Under the pieces are notes generated by a model. The model was not told where the DNA came from. It saw only the letters and a list, made by a program, of their open reading frames with translations, and ran no database searches. Made by a program: the position numbers and the translations under genes. From Corynebacterium freneyi (lineage in GTDB: Bacteria > Actinomycetota > Actinomycetes > Mycobacteriales > Mycobacteriaceae), in contig NZ_CP047357.1 of the NCBI RefSeq assembly GCF_030408835.1, forward strand, positions 2,604,001-2,668,000: 64,000 bases of DNA. The letters are read 5' to 3'. Of this stretch, positions 17,616 through 26,344 are shown piece after piece (position 1 is the stretch's first letter; the number at the start of each line of letters is the position of its first letter).

Positions 17616-19290
17616 GCAACTGATCCTCTTCCTCATTCCCATGCCGGTGCTCATTCCGGCGGTCACCGCCGGAGTGGCCCTGCTGTTCTCGCGCCGCCCG
17701 CGCCTGCAGCAGCTGCTGAGCATCGCGGCGCTGGTGCTGCTGCTCGTGTTGTCCGTGTGGCTGGTGTACCTGGTGCAGGTCCACGGCATCCGCACCGTCC
17801 AGGTCGGCGGCTGGAATTCGCCGATCGGCATCACGCTGGTCGCCGACGGCCTGTCCACGGTCATGATCGCCGTGTCGCAGCTCGTCCTTTTCGCGGTCCA
17901 TTGGTTCGGCATCGGGCAGGGTATCCGCGACGGCGACGACGACGACCCGATCTCGGTGTTCGTGCCCACGTACATGCTGCTCAACATGGGCGTGTCGATG
18001 GCCTTCCTGGCCGGCGATCTGTTCAACATGTACGTCGGTTTCGAGGTGCTGCTGCTGGCGTCGTACGTGCTGCTGACGCTGGGTGCTTCGGCGTCGCGCA
18101 TCCGCGCGGGCGTGAGCTACGTGATGGTGAACCTGCTGTCGTCGATGGTGTTCCTCATGGCCATCGGCTTCGTCTACGCGTCGGTGGGCACCGTCAACTT
18201 CGCGCACGTGTCCATCCGCATGGAGGAGCTGCCGTCGGGCACCCGGACGGCCATCTTCGCCGTGCTGCTCGTGGCGTTCTCGGTCAAGGCGGCGGTGTTC
18301 CCGCTGTCGTCGTGGCTGCCGGACTCCTACCCCACCGCCCCGTCGATGGTCACCGCGGTGTTCGCGGGCCTGCTGACGAAGGTCGGCGTGTACGCCATCA
18401 TCCGTTCCCGTTCGGTCATGTTCCCCGACGGCGCCCTGGATGAGGTGCTCATGTGGGCGGGCTTGGCGACGATGGTGATGGGCATCCTCGGCGCCATGGC
18501 CCAGAACGACATCAAACGTTTGCTGTCGTTCACCCTCGTGTCGCACATCGGCTACATGATTTTCGGCCTCGCCCTGGGCAACGAGCTCGGCCTGTCCGGC
18601 GCCATCTTCTACATGGTCCACCACATTCTGGTGCAGACCGCGCTGTTCCTGGTCGTCGGTCTCATCGAGCGCCAGGCCGGATCGTCGTCGCTGCGGCGAC
18701 TCGGCAGCCTGGCCAAGGCCTCCCCGCTGCTGGCGATCCTGTACCTGATCCCGGCGCTGAACCTGGGCGGCATCCCGCCGTTCTCCGGGTTCCTGGGCAA
18801 GATCATGCTCATCGAGGCCGGCGCCCAGGTGGGCACCCCCACCGCGTGGGTTCTCGTCGGCGGCGCGATCCTGACGTCCCTGCTGACCCTGTACACCATG
18901 GTCATCGTGTGGTCGAAGGCCTTCTGGCGCGACCGCTCCGACGCCCCCGAGGGCGACACCGCCCTGGCGCGCGTCTCCCCGCTGCGCGAAGACACCCGCG
19001 TGGTGTCCCTGTCCGAGCGCGAGGACGTCGGCCGCATGCCCTTCGGCATGGTCGCCCCGACGGTCTTCCTCGTCGCCGCATCCGTCGCCGTCACCGTCCT
19101 GGCCGGCCCCCTGTCGGTCATCTCCGACCGTGCGGCCGCCAACGTCTCGGATGTCGACGGCTACCGCGCCGCCGTCCTCGGAGTCACCGGCTACGACGAC
19201 CCGAGCGCCCTGCCCGAACCCGGCCGGACCCTCAACCCGACCGGCGCCGACGGCGTACCCGGGAATTCCGCCGAAGAGGAGGAACAGTGA
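17605..19290 (+). CDS. mrpD: Na+/H+ antiporter subunit D
   Basis: 561 aa, NuoN/NuoL-like proton channel with about 14 helices. Key segments include FNMYVGFEVLLLASYVLL, VKAAVFPLSSWLPDSYPTAP with the conserved lysine, and TKVGVYAIIRS. The GTG at 17605 overlaps the end of mrpC by 11 nt, so expression is coupled. The last 60 residues form a soluble acidic tail. Together with MrpA it supplies the second proton path of the antiporter. Confidence 0.95.
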   Translation: MTTEQLILFLIPMPVLIPAVTAGVALLFSRRPRLQQLLSIAALVLLLVLSVWLVYLVQVHGIRTVQVGGWNSPIGITLVADGLSTVMIAVSQLVLFAVHWFGIGQGIRDGDDDDPISVFVPTYMLLNMGVSMAFLAGDLFNMYVGFEVLLLASYVLLTLGASASRIRAGVSYVMVNLLSSMVFLMAIGFVYASVGTVNFAHVSIRMEELPSGTRTAIFAVLLVAFSVKAAVFPLSSWLPDSYPTAPSMVTAVFAGLLTKVGVYAIIRSRSVMFPDGALDEVLMWAGLATMVMGILGAMAQNDIKRLLSFTLVSHIGYMIFGLALGNELGLSGAIFYMVHHILVQTALFLVVGLIERQAGSSSLRRLGSLAKASPLLAILYLIPALNLGGIPPFSGFLGKIMLIEAGAQVGTPTAWVLVGGAILTSLLTLYTMVIVWSKAFWRDRSDAPEGDTALARVSPLREDTRVVSLSEREDVGRMPFGMVAPTVFLVAASVAVTVLAGPLSVISDRAAANVSDVDGYRAAVLGVTGYDDPSALPEPGRTLNPTGADGVPGNSAEEEEQ

Positions 19291-20075
19291 CCGTCGACAA
19301 GCGAAACACCGACGCCGCCACCCGCAGCCGAAGCGACAAGCGCCGCGAACGGCGACCGTCGTTCATCCTGTTCACGTGGATCGTGATCATGTGGCAGCTG
19401 CTCTGGGGCGAAGTCACCTGGGCCAACATCTTCGGCGGCATCGGCGTGGCGCTGCTGATCTCGATCTTCGTGCCCATGCCGCGACTGCCCGTCGGCGACA
19501 TCCGGGTCGACTGGCCCGCCATGATCACCCTGTTCGCCACGTTCATCGTCGATTTCATCGTCGCGTCGTTCACCGTCGCGTACCTCGCGCTGCGCCGCCA
19601 GGACCCGCCCCCGTGCGCCGTCGTGGAAATCCCGATGCGCACCCGCGACGACCTGACCCTCGCGTCGGCCATCGCGCTGATCAACCTGCAGCCCGGCGGC
19701 CTGGTCATCGACATCGACAACCGCCGCAAGACCGTCACCATGCACCTGCTCGACGGTTCGTCGACCGGGCGCATCGACAAGACCGTCGCCCAGCTCGCCC
19801 GCCTCGAGCGGCAGGTCATCCGGGCCTTCGAAAGCCGCGAGATCGACGACGAACCCATGGTCGGAAGCCTCGGCCATGATCACGCCGTCATCCACGGCTC
19901 GACGAGGGCCAGCGGGGCAACCGACGCAACCGACGCGACCGGAGCGACCACGGTGGCCGAAGCGACCACGGTGGCCGAAGCGACCGACGCCACCACGGCT
20001 CACGGCGTCGCCGACGCCGGGACGGCTCACGACGCCGCCGACGCCGCCGACTCGCCGGCGCGGAAGGAGGACTGA
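19287..20075 (+). CDS. mrpE: Na+/H+ antiporter subunit E
   Basis: 262 aa, about 100 longer than usual. The MrpE core spans residues about 20-190 (two to three helices, then the soluble domain TLASAIALINLQPGGLVIDI, TVTMHLLDGSS). The extra C-terminal 60 residues are low-complexity Ala/Thr/Asp repeats (TDATDATGATTVAEATTVAE) encoded by direct DNA repeats, so the length may vary between strains. GTGA overlap with mrpD; TGATG overlap with mrpF. Confidence 0.93.
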   Translation: MTVDKRNTDAATRSRSDKRRERRPSFILFTWIVIMWQLLWGEVTWANIFGGIGVALLISIFVPMPRLPVGDIRVDWPAMITLFATFIVDFIVASFTVAYLALRRQDPPPCAVVEIPMRTRDDLTLASAIALINLQPGGLVIDIDNRRKTVTMHLLDGSSTGRIDKTVAQLARLERQVIRAFESREIDDEPMVGSLGHDHAVIHGSTRASGATDATDATGATTVAEATTVAEATDATTAHGVADAGTAHDAADAADSPARKED

Positions 20076-20470
20076 TGGACCCGCAGATCTACACCACCTT
20101 GCTGACCGTCACCGCGGGCCTGTACTTCGTGGCGGCGCTGACGGCGCTGGGGCGGCTGCTCGCCGGCCCGAACTCGATGGACCGGCTGGTGTCGCTGGAG
20201 TCGATGATCGCGATGACGCAGGGCATGCTCGCCGTGTACATCGCCTGGTCGATGGACACGTCGGTGGCGTACGCGATGCTGGTCATCGCGCTGCTCGGTT
20301 TCATTTCGTCGCTGTCGGTGGCGCGGTTCCGCGTGCCCGATCAGCGGCCGAAGGCGACCGCGCGCGGGGGTTCGCGTGATGCGGCGAGGGAAGCCGCCCG
20401 CGACGCCGCCCAGCAGGCGGTCCGCGAGGCCGATCTCAAGCACGTCGATGAGAAGGAGGACCATTTCTGA
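20075..20470 (+). CDS. mrpF: Na+/H+ antiporter subunit F
   Basis: 131 aa with three helices (TTLLTVTAGLYFVAALTALG; SLESMIAMTQGMLAVYIAWS; AMLVIALLGFISSLSVARF), matching MrpF/PhaF, plus a charged, helical C-terminal extension (RDAAREAARDAAQQAVREAD). Starts at ATG 20075 within the TGATG overlap with mrpE and ends in a one-base overlap with mrpG. Confidence 0.93.
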   Translation: MDPQIYTTLLTVTAGLYFVAALTALGRLLAGPNSMDRLVSLESMIAMTQGMLAVYIAWSMDTSVAYAMLVIALLGFISSLSVARFRVPDQRPKATARGGSRDAAREAARDAAQQAVREADLKHVDEKEDHF

Positions 20471-20826
20471 TGCTCTTCGTCGACATCCTTTCCATCACCC
20501 TCATTCTCGGCGGCGGGTTCTTTTGCCTGGCCACGGCGATTGGGTTGGTGCGGTTCCGCGGCACGATCGATCGCATGCACGCGTCGACGAAGCCGCAGAC
20601 GCTGGGCCTAACCATGACGATTCTCGGTGCGGTGCTGCACATTTTCGCCAATGGTGGCGGTGGCGTCACGGTCAACGGCGATTTGGGCATGATGGTGCTC
20701 ATCGTGTTGTTCGCGCTGACGACGTCGCCGATCGTCGGCAACCGGCTGGGGCATGTGGCGCAGAAGGAGGGGCTCATCGACCGGGACGCGTTGTCCCGCG
20801 ACGATGAGAGCGAGCCGCGGTTCTAG
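20470..20826 (+). CDS. mrpG: Na+/H+ antiporter subunit G
   Basis: 118 aa, three helices, with the family segment AIGLVRFRGTIDRMHASTKP at about residues 22-41. Last gene of the mrp operon. A T-run and the GCTTGACGACG motif follow the stop, then the tandem repeat region. Confidence 0.93.
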   Translation: MLFVDILSITLILGGGFFCLATAIGLVRFRGTIDRMHASTKPQTLGLTMTILGAVLHIFANGGGGVTVNGDLGMMVLIVLFALTTSPIVGNRLGHVAQKEGLIDRDALSRDDESEPRF

Positions 20827-20832
20827 CTTTTT

Positions 20833-20843
20833 GCTTGACGACG
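20833..20843 (+). repeat. Intergenic copy of the GCTTKACGACG motif
   Basis: GCTTGACGACG directly after a T5 run at the end of the mrp operon. It shares TTTTTGCTTGACGACGGCCC with the copy at 63648. Confidence 0.55.
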
Positions 20844-20908
20844 GCCCCTCTCCCCGCCGTCCGCCCTCCACGCCATCGCGGTGTGGAGGGCGGCGCGCTT
20901 TCCGCCCA

Positions 20909-21077
20909 CGAATGTGCGCAAACCGGGCCGCAGCGCACACTCGTCAGATCTGCAGCCCCAACAACCCCGACGAATGTGCACAAATCGGGCCGCAGCGCAC
21001 ACTCGTCAGATCTGCAGCCCCAACAACCCCGACGAATGTGCACAAATCGGGCCGCAGCGCACACTCGTCAAATGTGC
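20909..21077. repeat. Three tandem copies of a 62-bp hairpin-forming repeat
   Basis: Units start at 20909, 20971 and 21033; the third is cut short. Each begins CGAATGTGC and holds the inverted pair ACGAATGTGC / GCACACTCGT around a GC-rich core, followed by CAGATCTGCAGCCCCAACAA. Copies 1 and 2 differ at only a few positions. The region lies between two convergent genes (mrpG and the carboxylate-amine ligase), so a terminator or transcript-end role is possible. No variable spacers, so not a CRISPR array. Confidence 0.85.
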
Positions 21078-21099
21078 AGCCCGCCAACCGCGGGGCTAC

Positions 21100-22296
21100 C
21101 TACGCCTCCAGGGGCTTGCCCGCAGCCATCTCGCGCACCGCCAGATCCACGGCCGCGACCCACGGGCTGTGGCCGAGTTTCGCCTCGACGGCCAACACGT
21201 CCTCTTCCTCGGCAAGCGACGGCAACGCCCCCGCCCGACCAGCCGCCCGCCGCTGCCGCTCGTACCCGGCGCCGCCGCGGATGATGTCGCGCACGCCCTC
21301 GAGCTCTTCGGCGCACCCCAGCCTCTCGGCGATGGGCGCCAGGCGCGCGAGCAGGTCCTTCAAGTCGTCCTTCACCCAACGCTCGTTGGTGTCGCGGTCG
21401 ACGATGATCAGGGCGTCCATGCCGTATCGGCAGGCGCGCCACTTGTTTTCGTCGTTATGCCAGTACTGCAGGGACGGCAGCTGGGCCCCGTGGTCGAGCA
21501 TGTCGTCGTAAAGCACGACCAAGCAGTGGGTCAGGGCGACGATGGAGGCGAGCTCGCGCATGTTGGAGACGGCGTCGGCGACGCGGACCTCGATGGTGCC
21601 GTACTTCGAGGCGGGCCGGATGTCGATGTGCATGGAGCCGGTGTGGTTGATGACGCCGGATTTCCACTGATCGGCCATGTACGACTGCCAGGAGTCCCAG
21701 TCGCGGATGTCCGGCGGCAGGCCGGCGGTGGGCAGCTGGCGGTACAGGAGGGTGCGGTTGGAGGCGTAGCCGGTGTCTTCGCCGTTCCAGCCGGGCGACG
21801 ACGCCGACAGGGCGAGCATGTGGGGCAGGTTGACCAGGAGGGCGTTGATGATGGGCCAGACGCGGTCGGCGGAGCGGACGCCGACGTGGACGTGGATGCC
21901 CCAGATGATCATTTGGCGGCCCCACCATTGGGTGCGGTTGATGATCTCGGAGTAGGACGTCTTTTCGCTGACGCGTTGTCCGGTGCCGCGGGAGAAGGGG
22001 TGGGAGCCGGAGGACCAGACGTCGACGCCGAGTTCGTCGGCGGCGGCGCGGACCATGTCGAGTTGTTCGCCGAGGTCGCGCATGGCGTCGTCGACGGTGT
22101 CGCAGACGTCGGTGACGAGTTCGACGGTGTTGGCGAGGAATTCGCGTTGGATGCGGTGGTCGGGGTGGTCGCGGGTGATGATGTCGAGCGCTTCGGCGGC
22201 GCAGGGCACCAGTTCGCGGGTGTCGCGGTCGACGAAGGCGACCTCCCACTCGACGCCGAGCGTGTGGCGGGGTGAGCCGGCGAATTCTTCGATCAT
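21100..22296 (-). CDS. Carboxylate-amine ligase, YbdK/GCS2 family
   Basis: 398 aa ATP-grasp-like enzyme of the glutamate-cysteine ligase 2 family. Recognisable blocks are [13 protein letters not shown] at the N-terminus, [32 protein letters not shown] with the metal-binding histidines, and [14 protein letters not shown]. The family shows weak glutamate-cysteine ligase activity in vitro; since Corynebacteriales use mycothiol rather than glutathione the physiological substrate is unknown. In M. tuberculosis the homologue (Rv0433, by my recollection) sits in the same gene order. Convergent with mrpG. Confidence 0.9.
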   Translation of the reverse strand: MIEEFAGSPRHTLGVEWEVAFVDRDTRELVPCAAEALDIITRDHPDHRIQREFLANTVELVTDVCDTVDDAMRDLGEQLDMVRAAADELGVDVWSSGSHPFSRGTGQRVSEKTSYSEIINRTQWWGRQMIIWGIHVHVGVRSADRVWPIINALLVNLPHMLALSASSPGWNGEDTGYASNRTLLYRQLPTAGLPPDIRDWDSWQSYMADQWKSGVINHTGSMHIDIRPASKYGTIEVRVADAVSNMRELASIVALTHCLVVLYDDMLDHGAQLPSLQYWHNDENKWRACRYGMDALIIVDRDTNERWVKDDLKDLLARLAPIAERLGCAEELEGVRDIIRGGAGYERQRRAAGRAGALPSLAEEEDVLAVEAKLGHSPWVAAVDLAVREMAAGKPLEA

Positions 22297-22356
22297 TCGC
22301 TCATTTCACCACAGGTGGTGGCGGGTGGCGGGACATGGCCCCGGTTGGGCGGGTTT

Positions 22357-22456
22357 CGCACTCGCCGTCGGGTGCTTTACGACGACGCCGACGTGGTAGT
22401 CGTCGGGCCGGTCGGCGCACTCGCCGTCGGGTGCTTTACGACGACGCCGACGTGGT
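22357..22456. repeat. Direct duplication of 41 bp at the 3' end of the lipoprotein gene
   Basis: CGCACTCGCCGTCGGGTGCT and the following 21 bases occur at 22357-22397 and again at 22416-22456, a 59-bp period. The downstream copy of the gene end (22416-22456) carries the real stop codon; the other copy is non-coding. Each copy contains GCTTTACGACG. Confidence 0.9.
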
Positions 22457-23035
22457 GGTCGACGAGGCGCTGGTCGAGGAGGTCGCGCTGGTCGACGAGG
22501 TGGTCGGTTCGGTCCAGTCGACGCTTTTGCCGCAGGCCAGGACGGTGTCGTCGGAGTCGGCGAGGACGACGGTGGAGAAGGAGTCGACGTCGGTTTCGAC
22601 GGGGGTGCCCCAGACCTTGGCGGCGCCGTCTTCGGCGTGGATTTCGCCGATGACGCCGAGGCCTTCGTCGGTGTCCTCGCCGACGCCGGGGCAGCCGGAG
22701 GAGCCGCGGGCGATGACGCGGTAGGTGCCGTCGTCGAGGGCGGTGAAGGCGATCTCCTCGTCGGACAGGCCGAGCCAGCCGTCGGCGGACATGACCTTGA
22801 CGTGGCCGAGGATGTGGGAGCGGCCGTCGTCGGTCATGCGGACGAAGTTGTAGGAGCCTTCGCGTTCGTCGAGTTCGGGGGCGTCGGGGTCGACGCTGAC
22901 GGCGGCGGTGCTGGTGGTGGCGTCCGTCTGGTCCCCGCCGTCGCCGTTGCCGTCGGAGCCGCATGCCGCCAGGGCCAGCGCGGAGGCGGCCAGTGCGACG
23001 AGGGCGGGGACGGTGCGGTTGGTGCGGGGGTTCAT
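22436..23035 (-). CDS. Secreted lipoprotein in the sodC position (possibly degenerate SodC-like)
   Basis: 199 aa. Signal peptide with lipobox LALAAC (lipidated Cys at about residue 25), Asp/Thr-rich linker, a compact domain (residues about 60-170) with two cysteines (SSGCPG and LACGKS), then a Ser/Thr tail. The neighbours match Rv0430-Rv0433, where this slot holds the Cu/Zn superoxide dismutase lipoprotein SodC. Short stretches (GEIHAEDGAAKV, STVVLADSDDTVLACG) could correspond to the SodC C-terminal half, but the copper-ligand histidine clusters are missing, so dismutase activity is unlikely. Seen: lipoprotein; inferred: SodC ancestry. Confidence 0.7.
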   Translation of the reverse strand: MNPRTNRTVPALVALAASALALAACGSDGNGDGGDQTDATTSTAAVSVDPDAPELDEREGSYNFVRMTDDGRSHILGHVKVMSADGWLGLSDEEIAFTALDDGTYRVIARGSSGCPGVGEDTDEGLGVIGEIHAEDGAAKVWGTPVETDVDSFSTVVLADSDDTVLACGKSVDWTEPTTSSTSATSSTSASSTTTSASS

Positions 23036-23141
23036 GGCGTGGCGGTCTCCATCCTGGGTTCGCGGCGGGCGTGATCAGACTACTCGCCCCCGGGTCCGAT
23101 CGCGGTGTCGGGCCCGGGGGCGGGTGGAGGGGTGACCGAGG

Positions 23142-23912
23142 TCAGTGGTTCGCGTCGGCGGCGGTGACGACGACGATGCCGCCGGGGGCGTTGGCGAGGC
23201 GGTCGTCGCGGGGTGCGACGTCCCAGCCGTTGGCGTGGGCGATGTCTTCGGCGGCGGCCTTTTCGGCGTCGTCGTCGGGGGTGTAGTGGACGGTGGTGCG
23301 TGCCCACACGCCGACTTCGCCTTCGGCGGCGTTGCCGGTTTCGCCGCGGCCCCAGCCTTCGCGGGCGAGGTCGTCGGAGACGCGGGCGGCGAGGCCCGGT
23401 TCCTCGGAGTTGTTGAGGACGGTGATGTGGAAGTCGCCGCGGTTGATGTCGGAGTGCTCGCCGTCGGCGCCCTCGTCGGCGTCCTCGTCGGCCCCGGGGG
23501 CGGGGGCTGCGGCGTCGGGGCGGCCGTCGGCGCCGGCACCGGCTTCGGCGTCGGGGTTCATGCCGGGTCGCTGGCCGGCGGGGGCTTCGGCGACGGTGCC
23601 GGCGTCGTCGCCGGTGCCGTCGTTTCCGGCGCGGTCGTTGCTCCATGCGTAGAGGCCCCAGCCCATGAGGCAGACGCCGATGAAGATGCAGATCATGGCC
23701 AGGCCGCGCAGGGGCATGCCGCCGCCGGTGTCGGTGGGGCGTTCGTCGTCGCGGAAGTCGTCGTCGTGGTCGTCGTACTCGCGATCGTCGCGGTAGTCGT
23801 CGTAGTCGGCGGCGTCGGCGGCGGGGGCTTCCCGGTGGTCGTCGTCCCAGTCGTCGGGGCTGCGGTGACGGCCGGGGCGGGGGAAGTTGCTCTGGTCATG
23901 TACGTCGGTCAC
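23142..23912 (-). CDS. Membrane-anchored LytR_C-domain protein
   Basis: 256 aa. An acidic Asp/Arg-rich cytoplasmic segment (about 1-70), one transmembrane helix (GLAMICIFIGVCLMGWGLYA, about 75-94), an Asp/Ala/Pro linker, and an extracellular LytR_C domain (FHITVLNNSEEPGLAARVSD ... VVVTAADANH). LytR_C domains occur in cell-envelope proteins and the homologue in the conserved order (Rv0431) is a small membrane antigen. I chose GTG 23912 because it follows a good leaderless-type promoter; the frame is open to 24017. Confidence 0.8.
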   Translation of the reverse strand: MTDVHDQSNFPRPGRHRSPDDWDDDHREAPAADAADYDDYRDDREYDDHDDDFRDDERPTDTGGGMPLRGLAMICIFIGVCLMGWGLYAWSNDRAGNDGTGDDAGTVAEAPAGQRPGMNPDAEAGAGADGRPDAAAPAPGADEDADEGADGEHSDINRGDFHITVLNNSEEPGLAARVSDDLAREGWGRGETGNAAEGEVGVWARTTVHYTPDDDAEKAAAEDIAHANGWDVAPRDDRLANAPGGIVVVTAADANH

Positions 23913-23918
23913 GTGTCC

Positions 23919-23948
23919 ATGGTAACGACCGAAAGCCCTAACTGTTAA
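23919..23948 (-). promoter_or_regulatory. Promoter of the LytR_C gene
   Basis: On the minus strand TTAACA, an 18-nt spacer and TACCAT, ending 6 nt before the GTG at 23912. This supports a leaderless transcript and the chosen start. Confidence 0.65.
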
Positions 23949-24034
23949 GTAAAGGTTGAGGCAGCTGTGGCGGATGGGATTCCTGATCGCCCCTTTCCTC
24001 CCCCGAGTTCGCGCCACGCCCCCGCGAGCGGGCT

Positions 24035-24388
24035 TTACGACGAACCGTCGCGAAGCCTCTGCAGCCTGTGCACCGTGACGGGGTCGGCCGCCTCCGCCTC
24101 GGGGGTGCCCAGCAACAGGTTGAGGCGCTGGTGATAGCGCACGGCGCTCATGCCGAACTCGGTGCGGATGGCCTCCTCGCGCCGGCCTGCCTGGCGGGGC
24201 CCGCGCCGCACGATGGTCGACCAGCGCCGTTCGAAGGCCAGGGCGCGGTGGAGGAAGTCCTCGGCGGCGCTGCCGCTCTCTGCTCCCCCGCTCCCGGCTT
24301 CCCCGGTTACCGAGTCGTCGGTACCCGCGTGGACGTCGCCCGCGTCGGCGGTGCCCGCGTCAGTGATGTTTCCGTCCTCCCCGTCCAT
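24035..24388 (-). CDS. DUF3263 family protein
   Basis: 117 aa. After a variable Gly/Asp-rich N-terminal 45 residues comes the conserved core ALAFERRWSTIVRRGPRQAG, AIRTEFGMSAVRYHQRLNLL and VTVHRLQRLRDGSS, matching DUF3263 (a small actinobacterial helical protein, perhaps DNA-binding; the core resembles a helix-turn-helix). No function is established. Start ATG 24388 is chosen by position; upstream in-frame starts exist. The same neighbour order is seen in mycobacteria. Divergent from def. Confidence 0.8.
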   Translation of the reverse strand: MDGEDGNITDAGTADAGDVHAGTDDSVTGEAGSGGAESGSAAEDFLHRALAFERRWSTIVRRGPRQAGRREEAIRTEFGMSAVRYHQRLNLLLGTPEAEAADPVTVHRLQRLRDGSS

Positions 24389-24478
24389 CCCTCCACTAAA
24401 GCACGCGGCGCGGCAACTCGGCCCGCACCCCGGCGCACGCGCCACGGGGACGGGCGTCATCGCCGTCGGCCCCGGCGG

Positions 24479-24484
24479 TAGGCT
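24479..24484 (+). promoter_or_regulatory. -10 box (TAGGCT) of leaderless def operon
   Basis: TAGGCT ends 6 nt before the ATG at 24491; no Shine-Dalgarno sequence is present. Confidence 0.5.
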
Positions 24485-24490
24485 TTCCCC

Positions 24491-25108
24491 ATGACCATCC
24501 TGCCCATCGTCGTTTGCGGCGATCCCGTCCTGCACAACCCGACCCGCCCCGTCGACGGCGACGTGTCGGACCTGTCGGAGCTGATCGCCGACATGTACGA
24601 GACCATGGACGCCGCCAACGGCGTCGGGTTGGCGGCGAACCAGGTGGGCCGCGACCTGCGTCTTTTCGTGTACGACTGCCCGGATGAGTCGGGCGAGTTC
24701 CAGCGCGGCTGCGTGATCAACCCCGTGCTGGAGACCTCGGAGATCCCGAAGAGCATGCCGGAGGACGACGGCTCCGACGACGAGGGCTGCCTGTCCGTGC
24801 CCGGCCTGAGCTTTCCGACGGCCCGCGCCGAACACGCCACCGTCACCGGACTGGATGAGCACGGCGAACCCGTCACGGTCGTCGGCACCGGCCTGTTGGC
24901 GCGCTGCCTGCAGCACGAGGTCGGCCACCTCGACGGCTTCCTCTACACCGACGTGCTGACCGGCCGGTGGAAGCGCCGCGCGAAGAAGGAGATCAAGCGC
25001 GCAGGATGGACCGAAGGCGGCATCACGTGGACGCCGGGAGTCGACGAGGACCCGTTCGGCCACGACGAGCCGAATTCGCTGGACAAGGGCCGGGCCGACG
25101 ACGCATGA
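24491..25108 (+). CDS. def: Peptide deformylase
   Basis: 205 aa metalloenzyme that removes the formyl group from nascent protein N-termini. All three signature motifs are intact: [10 protein letters not shown] (about 44-53), EGCLSVPG with the metal cysteine (about 98-105) and QHEVGHLDG with the two metal histidines and catalytic glutamate. An acidic insert (EDDGSDD) before motif 2 is typical of actinobacterial enzymes. ATGA overlap with the GNAT gene. Confidence 0.97.
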   Translation: MTILPIVVCGDPVLHNPTRPVDGDVSDLSELIADMYETMDAANGVGLAANQVGRDLRLFVYDCPDESGEFQRGCVINPVLETSEIPKSMPEDDGSDDEGCLSVPGLSFPTARAEHATVTGLDEHGEPVTVVGTGLLARCLQHEVGHLDGFLYTDVLTGRWKRRAKKEIKRAGWTEGGITWTPGVDEDPFGHDEPNSLDKGRADDA

Positions 25109-26181
25109 GCCTCCCCGAGTACCCCGACACCCCCGGCCTGCCGGCATCGCGGTGGGGCGCCGGCGACATCGAGGTGGGCCGCCGCGTCATCGTGCGCCGC
25201 GAGTTGACCCCGGAGGAGGCCGCCGCCTCGGGGAAGAAGGTCACCGACGTCATCGGCCGCGTCGAATCGGTGGACCCCTTGGTGGTGCGGCCGACGTCGA
25301 AAAGCAGCGACCGCCCGGACGGGACGCCGGCCGAACCCGTCGACTTCACGGACCACAAGGTGCTGGTGGTCAAGGCGCTGCCCGACCTCGTCGTGCGCAA
25401 CTCCGACATCCGCGCGGTGGAGACCGCCACCGCGAAGGCGTTTCCCGGCATCGAGCACCGGTGGGCGGGCCAATGGCTGCTGCGCGCCGGCGACGGCATC
25501 ACCGAGCGGTCGAACTCCGCGCTGCCGATCGGGCCGGCCGCGGGCACGTCGCCGGTGCCGCTCGACGACATCCGTGACTTCTACGCCCGCCATGGGCTGC
25601 CGGTGCGCATCGCCGTGCCCGACCGGATCTGCCGGCCGGCCGAGCAGCTCGTCTCCGGCGAGGGGTGGGAGATCGGGCCGGAGATCATCGTCATGACGCG
25701 GTCGGCCGACGACCTGCCCGAGCCGGTCACGCCGGAGTCGCTGCCCGGCATCCGCGCCGAGGTCCTCGACCAGCCGGACGAGCAGTGGCTGGCGTTGTAC
25801 CACTTCCGGGGCAGGGCGCTGCCGCGGCGGGCGTTGCAGCTGCTTCGCGACGACATCGACGGACGGATGTCCTTCGGCCGCCTGGTGCTCGACGACGGCG
25901 ACGGCGGGGCGCGGACGGTGGCCATCACCCGCGGCACGCTCACCGAGTCCGGCGACGGCCGGCGCTGGCTCGGGTTTTCCGCGGTGGAGGTCGCCCCCGA
26001 TCTGCGGCGCCGGGGCCTGGGCACGTTGATGGGCCTGCACATGATGCATTGGGGTGCGGCCAACGGCGCCGACGAGTGTTACCTGCAGGTCGTGTCGGGC
26101 AACGAGGCCGGCATCGCCCTGTACCGGAGCCTGGGGTTCGGCGAGCATCATCGCCACCGGTACGCGGTGTGGAACGGCTGA
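25105..26181 (+). CDS. GNAT acetyltransferase, Rv0428c/CG3035 type
   Basis: 358 aa with an N-terminal SH3-like beta domain ([10 protein letters not shown] ... [18 protein letters not shown]), a middle degenerate GNAT-like part, and a C-terminal GNAT domain whose acetyl-CoA loop is [17 protein letters not shown] (about residues 294-310) and whose end is [20 protein letters not shown] ... [17 protein letters not shown]. Family members have been called N-acetylglutamate synthase-like, but the acceptor is uncertain. Translationally coupled to def, as in mycobacteria. Confidence 0.88.
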   Translation: MSLPEYPDTPGLPASRWGAGDIEVGRRVIVRRELTPEEAAASGKKVTDVIGRVESVDPLVVRPTSKSSDRPDGTPAEPVDFTDHKVLVVKALPDLVVRNSDIRAVETATAKAFPGIEHRWAGQWLLRAGDGITERSNSALPIGPAAGTSPVPLDDIRDFYARHGLPVRIAVPDRICRPAEQLVSGEGWEIGPEIIVMTRSADDLPEPVTPESLPGIRAEVLDQPDEQWLALYHFRGRALPRRALQLLRDDIDGRMSFGRLVLDDGDGGARTVAITRGTLTESGDGRRWLGFSAVEVAPDLRRRGLGTLMGLHMMHWGAANGADECYLQVVSGNEAGIALYRSLGFGEHHRHRYAVWNG

Positions 26182-26212
26182 GTGTGGAGCGGCTGAGTGT
26201 GGAACGGCTGAG
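26168..26212 (+). repeat. Three tandem 15-bp repeats over the GNAT stop codon
   Basis: TGTGGAACGGCTGAG is present three times (second copy one base different). The first copy contains the GNAT stop codon, so slippage could not lengthen the protein. Probably replication slippage. Confidence 0.8.
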
Positions 26213-26240
26213 CGCGTCCGCGCCGGAGTGGCCCGGTGCC

Positions 26241-26272
26241 GGGAACATTCGGGGCGGTCGCCGCATCTCATC
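26241..26272 (+). promoter_or_regulatory. ECF-type promoter A (acidic protein/sigma operon)
   Basis: GGGAACATTC (26241-26250) ... CGCATCTCATC (26262-26272), 32 bp in total. The same sequence with identical spacing stands at 33030 and 34082. The GGGAAC -35 is typical of ECF sigma factors, and this copy lies upstream of the ECF sigma gene itself, so autoregulation is likely. Confidence 0.8.
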
Positions 26273-26344
26273 TGCGACGGTCCATGAGTTCCGTCCCTTC
26301 GGGGGCGGTTCGTGGAATAATTCTCCTCCAGAAAGGGAGGTGCC

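Noticed and set aside
20909..21077. CRISPR array
   Set aside because: The units are contiguous tandem repeats with no variable spacers, and no cas genes are nearby.
22357..22397. A separate small gene in the extra copy of the lipoprotein end
   Set aside because: It only duplicates the gene tail and stop; there is no start or Shine-Dalgarno of its own.
23075..23948. Gly/Val-rich frames opposite the LytR_C gene
   Set aside because: They lack starts with ribosome sites and mirror the Asp/Ala-rich codons of the real gene.
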